A stretch of 14,566 bases of DNA, taken from an uncultured Oxalobacteraceae bacterium (GTDB lineage: Bacteria; Pseudomonadota; Gammaproteobacteria; Burkholderiales; Burkholderiaceae). A program made the translations under genes and the position numbers. Below the pieces are notes generated by a model. It did not search any database and was not told the DNA's origin. It worked only from the letters and a program-made list of their open reading frames with translations. The stretch is from contig CAMLFK010000120.1 of the NCBI GenBank assembly GCA_946479255.1, positions 1 through 14,566 on the forward strand, in the 5' to 3' direction. Below, in pieces: positions 7,339-14,138 of the stretch (position 1 is the stretch's first letter; each line of letters starts with the position of its first letter).

Positions 7339-8855
7339 TCGCCATGTTCCTGGTGCTGCTGGCCGGCGCGGTCAGCGCGCTGCTGTACGCACGCGCGCGC
7401 CGCCGGGTCGATGCGGCGCTGGTGGCGTGCGCGGCGCTGGCGCTCACTAGCCTGCTGGGCGGCTTCAGCATGCCCGGCGCGCCCCCTGCCGGCGTGGCGA
7501 TCGACCCGGATGCGGCGCTGATCGATATCTCCAACGCGGCCTCGGTGACGGTGGCCGGCGACGGCATGCGCGCGGCGCGCTGGCGCGACCTGCCCGCGCG
7601 TCCGCTCGCCTGGCAGATGCCCCAAGGCGAAGTGCTGCGCCTGGAATTTCCACGCCGCCTGCAGCTGGGCCGGATGTTCACGCTGACGGTGCGGCGCACC
7701 CGCAACGAACGCTGGCGCATGCAGCTGCTGGCGGAGAACGGCCAGCTGCTGGCCGAGTCGCCGGGCCATGGCCCGGTGCAGACGCTCGAATGGATGCCGC
7801 CGCTGGCCGAGCCGCTGGTGCTCAAGGCGCGCCTGCTCGATGCTGCCGGCAAGCCGGTGACCGAAGGACCGCTGCCATTCGAGGTTCTGGCGCCGCTGCC
7901 GCTGCGCGTGCTGGGCCGCTTCAGCGCGCCTTCTTTTGACGTGCGGGCGCTGGCCGAGCTGCTGGGCCGCAGCCACGCGCTGCTCGACTGGCAAGTTCTA
8001 CTTGGCCGCGGCATCAGCCGTGTCGAGACCCCGCGCGCGCCGCTGGGCCAGCCCGAGCTGCTGCTGCTTGATGCGGCCTGGCTGGAGCAGCGCGGCGCCG
8101 CTGAACGCGCGGCCCTCCTGGCGCAGGTGGAGCAGGGCGCGACCCTGCTGGTGCTGGGTGCCAATGCGCACGACCGCGCGTTCTGGTCGCGTGAACTGCA
8201 ACTCGATTTGCGTGAACAAGCCGAGGGCAGGGCCGGCAAGGCGCTGGCATTAACGCGCGCGCCTTTAGGCCCGGTGGCGGACGGCCCCTGGAGCACGCCG
8301 GATGATTCGCTCGCCACGCGCCACTGGGGCGCGGGCCGCATCGGCTGGCTGGCGGTGGCGGACTGGCACCGCCATGCGATTACCGATCCGCGCGCGCTTG
8401 GCCTGTGGTGGCAGCAGGTGCTGGACCGGGTCCAGGTGCGCCAGAGCGCTTTCACCACCTGGCTCGATACCGAAGCCATGCCGGTGGCCGGCGAGCGCCT
8501 GGAGGTGTGTGCGCAGGGCGTGAGTGGTGAGGTGGTGTTCCCGCAGTTGCGCCAGACGCTGGCGTGGCAGCGCCGCAGCGACCGCGCCGATGCGGCCTGC
8601 GTGGCGGTATGGCCGTCCGCGCCTGGCTGGCTGACCATGCATGCCAACGGCGGCAAGGCGGCGCACCGGGTCTACATTTATGGCGCCACGCAATGGCGCG
8701 CATGGCAGGCTGCGCTCAAGCGCGATGCGACCGCGGCATATGCGGCGCGCACGCCCACGCCGCCCGTGCCCAAGCCGGAGCCATGGCCGGCCTGGCCGTT
8801 CGCCGCGCTGTTCGTGCTGGCGATGCTGGCGCTGTGGTGGCGCGAACGGCGCTGA
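7335..8855 (+). CDS. Membrane-anchored protein with degenerate glutamine-amidotransferase-like region, MoxR operon
   Basis: A 506-residue protein starting in an ATGA overlap with the DUF4175-like gene. Two N-terminal transmembrane helices (about 2-19 and 25-45), a large extracytoplasmic region and a C-terminal helix (about 481-501, ending WWRERR) give the same layout as the BatA-like protein upstream. The middle portion (about 195-310) alternates hydrophobic strands and helices, such as PELLLLDAAWL and GATLLVLGANAHD, which resemble the class I glutamine-amidotransferase-like fold seen in proteins of MoxR/BatA clusters. The nucleophilic Cys is absent at the expected elbow (LGANAHD), so no amidotransferase activity is predicted. 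It is the last gene of the operon; only 7 nt separate its TGA from the stop of the convergent M48 peptidase gene. The exact family is not recognised. Confidence 0.75.
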   Translation: MIAMFLVLLAGAVSALLYARARRRVDAALVACAALALTSLLGGFSMPGAPPAGVAIDPDAALIDISNAASVTVAGDGMRAARWRDLPARPLAWQMPQGEVLRLEFPRRLQLGRMFTLTVRRTRNERWRMQLLAENGQLLAESPGHGPVQTLEWMPPLAEPLVLKARLLDAAGKPVTEGPLPFEVLAPLPLRVLGRFSAPSFDVRALAELLGRSHALLDWQVLLGRGISRVETPRAPLGQPELLLLDAAWLEQRGAAERAALLAQVEQGATLLVLGANAHDRAFWSRELQLDLREQAEGRAGKALALTRAPLGPVADGPWSTPDDSLATRHWGAGRIGWLAVADWHRHAITDPRALGLWWQQVLDRVQVRQSAFTTWLDTEAMPVAGERLEVCAQGVSGEVVFPQLRQTLAWQRRSDRADAACVAVWPSAPGWLTMHANGGKAAHRVYIYGATQWRAWQAALKRDATAAYAARTPTPPVPKPEPWPAWPFAALFVLAMLALWWRERR

Positions 8856-8862
8856 GGTTCTA

Positions 8863-9678
8863 TTAAGGGGCCTGGATCTGCAGCGGTGCGACCGCGGCGA
8901 CCTTGTAGCCGGCCTGGCGGATCGCCTGGTTCAGCGTGTCGATGCGCTGCTGCATGGCCGGATGTGAGGAGGCGTAGTGCGACAGGGCCGCGATGCCGCT
9001 GTCCTCATCCTTCATGGAACTGAAAAACTCGGTGGCGCCGCCGGCATGGCCGTAACGGCAGTTCAGGATGCGCAGGGCTACCGCGTCGGCGGCCGCTTCG
9101 CGCGTGCGCGAATAGCTGGCCTGGCCAAGCTGGTCGACCGGTGCCAGCAGCTCGGTCAGGCCCGAGTCGCTGCCGGTCAGCAGGGCCGAAAAACCGAACA
9201 GCACCAGCGAGCGGCCTACGGCGCGCAGATGGTCGCGCTGGCTGATGTGCGCCAGTTCGTGGGCCAGCACGAAGGCCAGGCCGTTTTCCGAGCGCACTTG
9301 CGACAGCAGGCCGCTGAAGACCACGATATGGCCCCCCGGGATGACCATCGCATTGGGTACCTCGGATTTTTCCAGCGTCACGGAGGTGGGCAGGCGCAGG
9401 CCGGCGCAGGCGTGCAGGCTGTTGACCAGCTCCTGCAATTGCGCCTGCTGCGGCAGCACCGGCGTCTTGTCCGGCCTGGGTGCGGGCAGCAGGGCGTACA
9501 GGCGCGCCTCCGTTTCAGTGCTCATGCGCAGGACCGTCGCATCGACCGCCAGGCCGAGCAGCCAGTAAGCCAGCGCCGCAGCCCCCAGCAGGCCGAGCAC
9601 CACCGCCACCACATCGCGCAGCGGCGACTCGGGCGACGCGTTGTCGTTATGGGCCGGCAGCGACGGCTTGTACTCCAT
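8863..9678 (-). CDS. M48-family membrane-anchored zinc metallopeptidase
   Basis: A 271-residue protein. A single hydrophobic segment at about 22-45 (DVVAVVLGLLGAAALAYWLLGLA) likely anchors it in the inner membrane with the catalytic domain outside. The peptidase M48 signature is complete: HELAH at residues 140-144 (zinc ligands H140 and H144, catalytic E141), followed by the third ligand E194 in REAAADAVAL, and the late motif SSHPAMQQRIDTL at 238-250. PNAMVIPGGHIVVFSGLL at 108-125 is also typical of the family. Related peptidases such as BepA and LoiP act in envelope quality control; the substrate here is unknown. The ATG at 9678 lies 7 nt after the stop of the membrane YbjQ-like gene; a longer in-frame extension to 9798 overlaps that gene and reads as non-family sequence, so it is rejected. 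No strong ribosome-binding site is visible, consistent with coupling. Confidence 0.92.
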   Translation of the reverse strand: MEYKPSLPAHNDNASPESPLRDVVAVVLGLLGAAALAYWLLGLAVDATVLRMSTETEARLYALLPAPRPDKTPVLPQQAQLQELVNSLHACAGLRLPTSVTLEKSEVPNAMVIPGGHIVVFSGLLSQVRSENGLAFVLAHELAHISQRDHLRAVGRSLVLFGFSALLTGSDSGLTELLAPVDQLGQASYSRTREAAADAVALRILNCRYGHAGGATEFFSSMKDEDSGIAALSHYASSHPAMQQRIDTLNQAIRQAGYKVAAVAPLQIQAP

Positions 9679-9685
9679 GGCTGAT

Positions 9686-10150
9686 CTACTCGCGGAACCA
9701 GATCGCGGTGCCGTAGGCCAGCACCTCGACCGAGCCGATGCTGCCGGGCTGCTGGCCGGAGATCGACGAGGTTTCCAGGCGCAGGTTGACGATTTCATGC
9801 GCGCCAGGGCAGCTTTCCTTGAGCCGCAGCACGGCCTCGCGGCGGGCCCGGTCGAGCAGGGTCTCGTGCGACCTGACCGCGCCGCCGACCAGCGAGCGCA
9901 GGGCGGCCGCGGCGCGCTTGAAGTAGTCGATCGATACCACCACGGCGCCGTTCACCAGCTCGCTGCGTTCGACCGCGCGCGTGCTGTCGACCGGCGTGCG
10001 GGACGCGGTCGAGGGCAGGTGCAGCCAGTTTTTTTCGCGCTCGTGGATGGAGCGGTAGTGTTTGCGTTCGGCGGCGCGGCCGAACACGAAGCCGAGCACC
10101 AGCGGCATCAGCCACAGGAGCAGGGGGGCTAATTCGAACAGGAGCTTCAT
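9686..10150 (-). CDS. Membrane-anchored YbjQ-like (heavy-metal-binding domain) protein
   Basis: A 154-residue protein starting at ATG 10150 in a 4-nt ATGA overlap with the upstream YbjQ gene. An N-terminal transmembrane helix (about 4-24, LFELAPLLLWLMPLVLGFVFG) is followed by a charged linker (GRAAERKHYRSIHEREK) and then a YbjQ-like domain (about 50-153). Recognisable points are VVVSIDYFKRAAAALRSLVGG, the helix LLDRARREAVLRL, and the final strands NLRLETSSI and VEVLAYGTAIWF, which parallel the neighbour's VRFSTSS and AEIYVYGTAVTV. It therefore looks like a duplicated and diverged YbjQ protein that gained a membrane anchor. YbjQ proteins form pentamers; metal binding in the family is suggested by their name but not well established. 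Function is unknown. Confidence 0.8.
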   Translation of the reverse strand: MKLLFELAPLLLWLMPLVLGFVFGRAAERKHYRSIHEREKNWLHLPSTASRTPVDSTRAVERSELVNGAVVVSIDYFKRAAAALRSLVGGAVRSHETLLDRARREAVLRLKESCPGAHEIVNLRLETSSISGQQPGSIGSVEVLAYGTAIWFRE

Positions 10151-10461
10151 CCGACCGTGACGGCGGTGCCGTAGACGTAGATTTCGGCGGCGCCGGCGGC
10201 CACCGAGGAAGTCGAGAAGCGCACGTTGACGATGGCGTTCGCGCCCATCTGGCTGGCCTGGGACTGCATGCGTTCGATCGCATGGTCGCGCGATTCGTTC
10301 AGCAGTTCGGTATAGCCGCGCAGTTCGCCGCCGACGATGTTCTTCAGGCTGGCCATGATATCGCGCCCTACGTGCTTGGCGCGGACGGTGCTGCCCGACA
10401 CGACGCCGTGGCAAGCCGTGATGGTCTTGCCCGGGATGGTTTCGATATTGGTCATTAACAT
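10147..10461 (-). CDS. YbjQ family (UPF0145) protein
   Basis: A 104-residue soluble protein covering a full YbjQ domain: a start strand with TIPGKTITACHGVVSGSTVRA, then AKHVGRDIMASLKNIVGGELRGYTELL, the helix ESRDHAIERMQSQASQMGANAIVNVRF, and the final strand AEIYVYGTAVTV. The GANAIVNVRF and the VVSG motifs are the strongest family marks. The first ATG (10461) is preferred over the ATG two codons later because AGGA ends six bases upstream of it. This is the first gene of a three-gene set with the membrane YbjQ-like protein and the M48 peptidase, and the only one with its own leader containing a plausible promoter. The cellular role is unknown; YbjQ proteins are small oligomers of unclear function. 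Confidence 0.92.
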   Translation of the reverse strand: MLMTNIETIPGKTITACHGVVSGSTVRAKHVGRDIMASLKNIVGGELRGYTELLNESRDHAIERMQSQASQMGANAIVNVRFSTSSVAAGAAEIYVYGTAVTVG

Positions 10462-10516
10462 GAAGGTTCCTGGAGAATGGTTGTAAGCTACGAAAAGTAT
10501 CCTGCCATAAACTTAT

Positions 10517-10543
10517 ATTTTAAGCAAACGTTCTTTGGCGCAA
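10517..10543 (-). promoter_or_regulatory. Candidate sigma-70-type promoter of the YbjQ / M48 operon
   Basis: Within an AT-richer leader, minus-strand TTGCGC (10538-10543) is followed 15 bp later by TAAAAT (10517-10522), close to the -35 and -10 consensus though the spacing is short. A 17-bp-spaced AAATAT in the same stretch is an alternative. It lies about 55 bp upstream of the start at 10461. Confidence 0.35.
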
Positions 10544-10555
10544 TTTCACGGGGGA

Positions 10556-10583
10556 GGCGGCACGGGCAGGGCGCAGTGCCGCC
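10556..10583 (-). terminator. Stem-loop downstream of TonB receptor gene
   Basis: A perfect 8-bp inverted repeat, GGCGGCAC / GTGCCGCC, with a 12-nt loop begins 6 nt after the receptor's TAA. There is no T-run behind it, so it may be a 3'-end stabiliser or a Rho-assisted terminator rather than a classical intrinsic terminator. Confidence 0.45.
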
Positions 10584-10589
10584 GAGGCC

Positions 10590-13058
10590 TTAGAAAGCCC
10601 AGTCAACCCGTGCGTACAGCTGGCGTCCGTTCACGCCGATCGGGCAGGTTTCCCAGCAGTGGGTAAAACCCAGCTGCGGGAACGGCGCGGCGCGCACCGT
10701 GTCCCATTCGGTCGGATAGGTGTCGAACAGGTTGTTGGCGCCGACCGAGACCGACAGCTTCTTGCTGAAGGCATAGCGCAGCGACAGGTCGACCAGCCAC
10801 TTGGCTTCCCAGGTCTGGACGAAGCCGGGGGTGAAGCCCTGGCCCTGCACCGCGCCGTAGTAGTTGGCGCGGCTGTTGAGGTTCCACGCGCCGGCCGTGT
10901 AATCGGCGGCGATCACGTGGTGGCGGCGCGGCTGGCCGCGCTCGATCAGCGTTACCTGAGGATCGTCGAACAGCTGCTCGCCGGAGAGAACCGGCGACTG
11001 CGATTTGCGCGCCTTGACTTCGGTCTTGTTAAAGCCCAGCTGCCCGGACAGCACCAGGGTCGATGCCGGCAGGCGCATGGTGTGCTCGGCGACGATGTCG
11101 AGGCCATGGGTGCGGGTGTCGATGGCGTTGGTGAAGAACTGCGCCTGGCCGACCTTGAGCGGATCGAGCACCGCCTTGATCGGGCAGGCCGCGGCGGTGG
11201 CGCAGGCGCCGCTCTCGGGCGAGATGTTACTGGAGAAGACGATGCGGTCGTCGATGTCGATGCGGTAGATATCGGCCGTGATCGAGAAGTTGTTCGCCGG
11301 GCGCAGCACCACGCCGAAGCTGGCGTTCTTCGAGGTCTCTTCCTTGAGCGGCGCGATGCCGAGCGCGCGCGTGACCGGGCTGCCTTCGCGCGCGGTCAGG
11401 GTGTCGGTCAGCCCGCCCGACGCGTTCAGGTTGGTCGACACGGAGCTGTAGAACTTTTGCTGCACGCCGGGCGCGCGAAAGCCGGAAGACAGCGTGCCGC
11501 GCAGGCCGATCTGGCGGCTCGGGTCGTAGCGCACACTGAGCTTGCCGTTGGTGGTGGCGCCGAAGTCCGAGTATTTTTCGTAGCGCAGGGCCGCGGCGAC
11601 CAGTAGCTTCTCGGTCAGCTTGTGTTCGGCGTCGAGGTAGACGGCGATATTGTGGCGTCCCTCATCGACTGCGGTGGCCGGCGTGTAGCCGGGGAAGCCC
11701 TGGGTGCCGGCCGCCGCCACGCCACCGTTCTGGTCGCGGATCACGACGGCCGGATTATTGGTGCGCCCGTACTGGTAGGAGACCGGGTCGCCCGCCTCGA
11801 TGGCGTAATTGTCGCGCCGGTATTCGAAGCCGGTGGCCAGGCCGATCTTGCGGCCGGCCAGCTCCAACGGGCCGTTGAAGTCGAGGTTGAAGGTGGTCTG
11901 GTTGAACTTCAGTTTGCCGGTGTCGGCTTCCAGGGGCGACTCGGCATGGATGCCGCCGCCCGGTTTCGGCTCGTACCAGTAGCTGATGTTGATGGTGTCC
12001 CGCTCGTGGAAGGCCAGCTCGCTGCGCCCGTGGTTGACGCTGGCGTCGAGCTTCCAGCCCTTGGCCAGGTCGCGCTTGTAACCGAACGCCATCGAGGCGT
12101 CCTTGACGGTGGTGACGATGTTCGGCAAGAAGCCATTGGGGTACACGGAGGGCACCGTGCGGCCGTCTTCGACCGGGCGGTAAAAGCCGCCCGAGTCGCC
12201 GGTGCGGCGCGACACGCCGCCGAAGGCATACAGCTCGCTGCCCTGGGACAGCGGCAGGGCCGCGTTCCACCACAGGTAGGCGTCCTTGGCCAGGCTGTCG
12301 CCGATGCGCTGGGTCACGCGCGGCGGATTGACGCGCAGGGTGTCCGGTCCGGCGCGGCTGGTCTCGCCGCGGCGGCGCGCTTCAGCCGTGAGGTTGACGA
12401 AGCCGCCGTCGCCGATCGGGAAACCGGTGTTGGCGCTGGCCGACACCGTGTCGCCGTCGCCTTCCGAGGTGGTGCCGAGGGTGCTGCTGACCTGGGTCTC
12501 ATTGGTCTGCGACTTGAGCACGATGTTGATCACGCCGGCGATCGCGTCCGAGCCGTACTGGGCGGCGGCGCCGTCGCGCAGCACCTCGATGTGATGAATG
12601 GCCGACAGCGGAATGGCGTTAATGTCGGTGCCGGCCGAGCCGCGTCCGATGGTTTGCTGCACATTGACCAGCGCCTGCTGGTGGCGGCGCTTGCCGTTGA
12701 CCAGGACCAGCAGCTGGTCCGGTCCCAGGCTGCGCAGCGTGGCCGGGCGGATGATGTCGGTGCCGTCGCTGATGAAGGTGGACGAGAAGTTAAACGAGGG
12801 GTCGAGCGTTTGCAGCAGCTTGCCCAGTTCGAGCGGGCCGGCGCCCTGCATGTCTTTTATGTTGATCAGGCCGACCGGGGCGGCGGTGTCGAGGGCGGTC
12901 TTGGCGCTTGAACGCGATCCCAGTACTACCACCGTGGCGGGGCTGTCGTCGCTTGGGCGGGCCGTGGATTCCTGGGCGTTGGCGTTGCCTAGTGCCGCCA
13001 TCAACGCGGCGGCGATCAGGGTTGGCCGGGCATGCAGGGTGCCGCAAATTATTCTCAT
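10590..13058 (-). CDS. TonB-dependent outer-membrane receptor
   Basis: An 822-residue receptor of usual size. Signal peptide at 1-28 (MRIICGTLHARPTLIAAALM then AALGNANA, cleavage after ANA before QE). A TonB-box-like ATVVVLG sits at 41-47. The plug domain (about 55-182) shows LGKLLQTLDPSFNF, RPATLRSLGPDQLLVLVNGKRRH, IPLSAIHHIEVLRDGAAAQYGSDAIAGVINIV, all typical. The rest is a beta-barrel ending in the aromatic ARVDWAF, as expected for BAM-dependent insertion. Two closely spaced Cys pairs, C619/C625 and C801/C805, probably lie in extracellular loops and may be disulfides. The ligand cannot be read from sequence; no siderophore, sugar or vitamin genes are adjacent. ATG 13058 is chosen because a signal peptide begins there; an in-frame extension to 13205 adds non-signal sequence. 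The ribosome-binding site is weak (cgagac, 5 nt upstream). The 180-bp leader (13059-13238) holds no promoter I can support firmly. Confidence 0.93.
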   Translation of the reverse strand: MRIICGTLHARPTLIAAALMAALGNANAQESTARPSDDSPATVVVLGSRSSAKTALDTAAPVGLINIKDMQGAGPLELGKLLQTLDPSFNFSSTFISDGTDIIRPATLRSLGPDQLLVLVNGKRRHQQALVNVQQTIGRGSAGTDINAIPLSAIHHIEVLRDGAAAQYGSDAIAGVINIVLKSQTNETQVSSTLGTTSEGDGDTVSASANTGFPIGDGGFVNLTAEARRRGETSRAGPDTLRVNPPRVTQRIGDSLAKDAYLWWNAALPLSQGSELYAFGGVSRRTGDSGGFYRPVEDGRTVPSVYPNGFLPNIVTTVKDASMAFGYKRDLAKGWKLDASVNHGRSELAFHERDTINISYWYEPKPGGGIHAESPLEADTGKLKFNQTTFNLDFNGPLELAGRKIGLATGFEYRRDNYAIEAGDPVSYQYGRTNNPAVVIRDQNGGVAAAGTQGFPGYTPATAVDEGRHNIAVYLDAEHKLTEKLLVAAALRYEKYSDFGATTNGKLSVRYDPSRQIGLRGTLSSGFRAPGVQQKFYSSVSTNLNASGGLTDTLTAREGSPVTRALGIAPLKEETSKNASFGVVLRPANNFSITADIYRIDIDDRIVFSSNISPESGACATAAACPIKAVLDPLKVGQAQFFTNAIDTRTHGLDIVAEHTMRLPASTLVLSGQLGFNKTEVKARKSQSPVLSGEQLFDDPQVTLIERGQPRRHHVIAADYTAGAWNLNSRANYYGAVQGQGFTPGFVQTWEAKWLVDLSLRYAFSKKLSVSVGANNLFDTYPTEWDTVRAAPFPQLGFTHCWETCPIGVNGRQLYARVDWAF

Positions 13059-13224
13059 GTAGGTCTCGTTTTCTCTTTTGGATGAAAGGGATGTGCCGCA
13101 GCGCGCGGGTAGCGCGGGCACGGACTGAACGATGCTACAGAAGGGGTTTTGCGCTGCACAGATGCACACTGCGGCAGGGCCGGTAATGATGTGAAAAAAC
13201 GACAATCTTTAGGAAAAATTACGG

Positions 13225-13238
13225 TTTGGGCGGCCAAA
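13225..13238 (-). terminator. Weak terminator-like hairpin after alpha/beta hydrolase gene
   Basis: Directly after the hydrolase stop the minus strand reads TTTGG-CCGC-CCAAA (5-bp stem, 4-nt loop), then five intervening bases (ccgta) and a short T-run (attttt). The stem is short and the T-run slightly distant, so this is only a candidate terminator. Confidence 0.3.
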
Positions 13239-14138
13239 TCAGCGCGTTTCAGGAGCCGTGCAGGCCCGCCTTGCGCAGCCATGCCTCATGGTCCGGTCGA
13301 GCAAGGCGAGGATCGCTTGTTCATAGCGGGAGCCGGCGTAGGCGTGAAAATCGACATGCGCCGCGCCCTCCAGCATCCATAAGCCTTTCGGCTGCGCGGC
13401 CGCGGCGAACAGGCGCCGGGTTTCGTCGGCCTTGGTGTGGCGATCGAGCGCTCCGCCGATGACCAGGACCTCACCGCCCAGCGTCCCGATGTGGCTGAGG
13501 GGGCGCAATTGGTCCGGCGAGATGTCGAGCCTGAACGGCAGCTGCCACAGAAGCAGGGCGCTCAGCGGACGGGCGGCGCTGCCGATGTGCAGCTCCAGCC
13601 TGTCCTCGACAGCGTCCTTGATGGTCGGGTACATGGCTTCCAGGACCACCGCGTCGGCCGCCGGCGAAGGTTGCGCCAGCACGGCCGCGGCAGCGCCCAT
13701 CGACACGCCGATGATGGCCAGCGGTTCGCCCGGAAAGCGCGTGCGCAGGAAGGCGAGCGCCGCATGCACGGTGCTGCTTTCATGGAAACCGAAGGTCACG
13801 GCGTTGGGCGTACTCTCACCGTGGCCGGGAAAGTCGATCAACAGGGTCGAGTATCCCGCTGTGCGCAGGAAGCGCGCGCGCGACAGCATCGCGCGCCGGT
13901 CGCTGTGCACGCCGTGCAGGAGCAGGATTACGCCGCGCCCGCGCTGTCCCGGCACCAGCCAGCCCTTGACCGATTCGCCAGGGCGGCCCGACAGGGAGAC
14001 GGTCGTGGCGCCGGCCAGGTCGGCCGGCGGCGGCCCGACCTGGCTTGCAACCGGGTGGATCAGGAACTGGCCGGCGGCCAGCACCGCTACGATGCCCAGT
14101 ACGGGAAGCAAGGCTAATGTGCGCAGCTTCACGCCCAT
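13239..14138 (-). CDS. Membrane-anchored alpha/beta hydrolase (serine aminopeptidase S33-like)
   Basis: A 299-residue alpha/beta-hydrolase. A hydrophobic N-terminus (about 5-28, LRTLALLPVLGIVAVLAAGQFLI) acts as an anchor or uncleaved signal, so the catalytic part is probably outside the cytoplasm. The oxyanion region is LLLHGVHSDRR at 72-82, the nucleophile elbow is GVSMG with Ser146, followed by acid D232 (GGALDRHT) and His261 (GAAHVDFHAY), completing a catalytic triad. DFPGHGES at 102-109 is a usual family motif. Substrate unknown. Start: ATG 14138 shares its A with the TGA of the upstream gene (TGATG), a coupling arrangement. A GTG at 14132, giving MKLRTLALL, has AGGAG at an ideal 8-nt spacing and may be the real start; AGGAG is only 2 nt from the ATG. 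The gene is downstream of, and coupled to, a spermidine-synthase-like gene. Confidence 0.88.
   Translation of the reverse strand: MGVKLRTLALLPVLGIVAVLAAGQFLIHPVASQVGPPPADLAGATTVSLSGRPGESVKGWLVPGQRGRGVILLLHGVHSDRRAMLSRARFLRTAGYSTLLIDFPGHGESTPNAVTFGFHESSTVHAALAFLRTRFPGEPLAIIGVSMGAAAAVLAQPSPAADAVVLEAMYPTIKDAVEDRLELHIGSAARPLSALLLWQLPFRLDISPDQLRPLSHIGTLGGEVLVIGGALDRHTKADETRRLFAAAAQPKGLWMLEGAAHVDFHAYAGSRYEQAILALLDRTMRHGCARRACTAPETR

Noticed and set aside
7148..8656. Minus-strand open frame of 502 codons opposite the last MoxR-operon gene
   Set aside because: Ser/Arg/Ala-rich shadow frame without motifs; the plus strand has membrane topology and coupling to its neighbour.
9679..9798. Upstream extension of the M48 peptidase
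   Set aside because: It overlaps the coding end of the membrane YbjQ-like gene and reads as low-complexity Arg/Ser/Ala sequence.
11622..12911. Plus-strand open frame of 429 codons opposite the TonB receptor
   Set aside because: It mirrors the receptor codons, has Val/Gly/Ala-rich composition without recognisable motifs, and has no ribosome-binding site.
13059..13205. Upstream extension of the TonB receptor
   Set aside because: A normal signal peptide begins at 13058, and the extra N-terminal residues would place it internally.
13059..13238. Promoter of the TonB receptor gene
   Set aside because: TTGTCG and several AT-rich hexamers occur, but no -35/-10 pair with good spacing and match could be supported.
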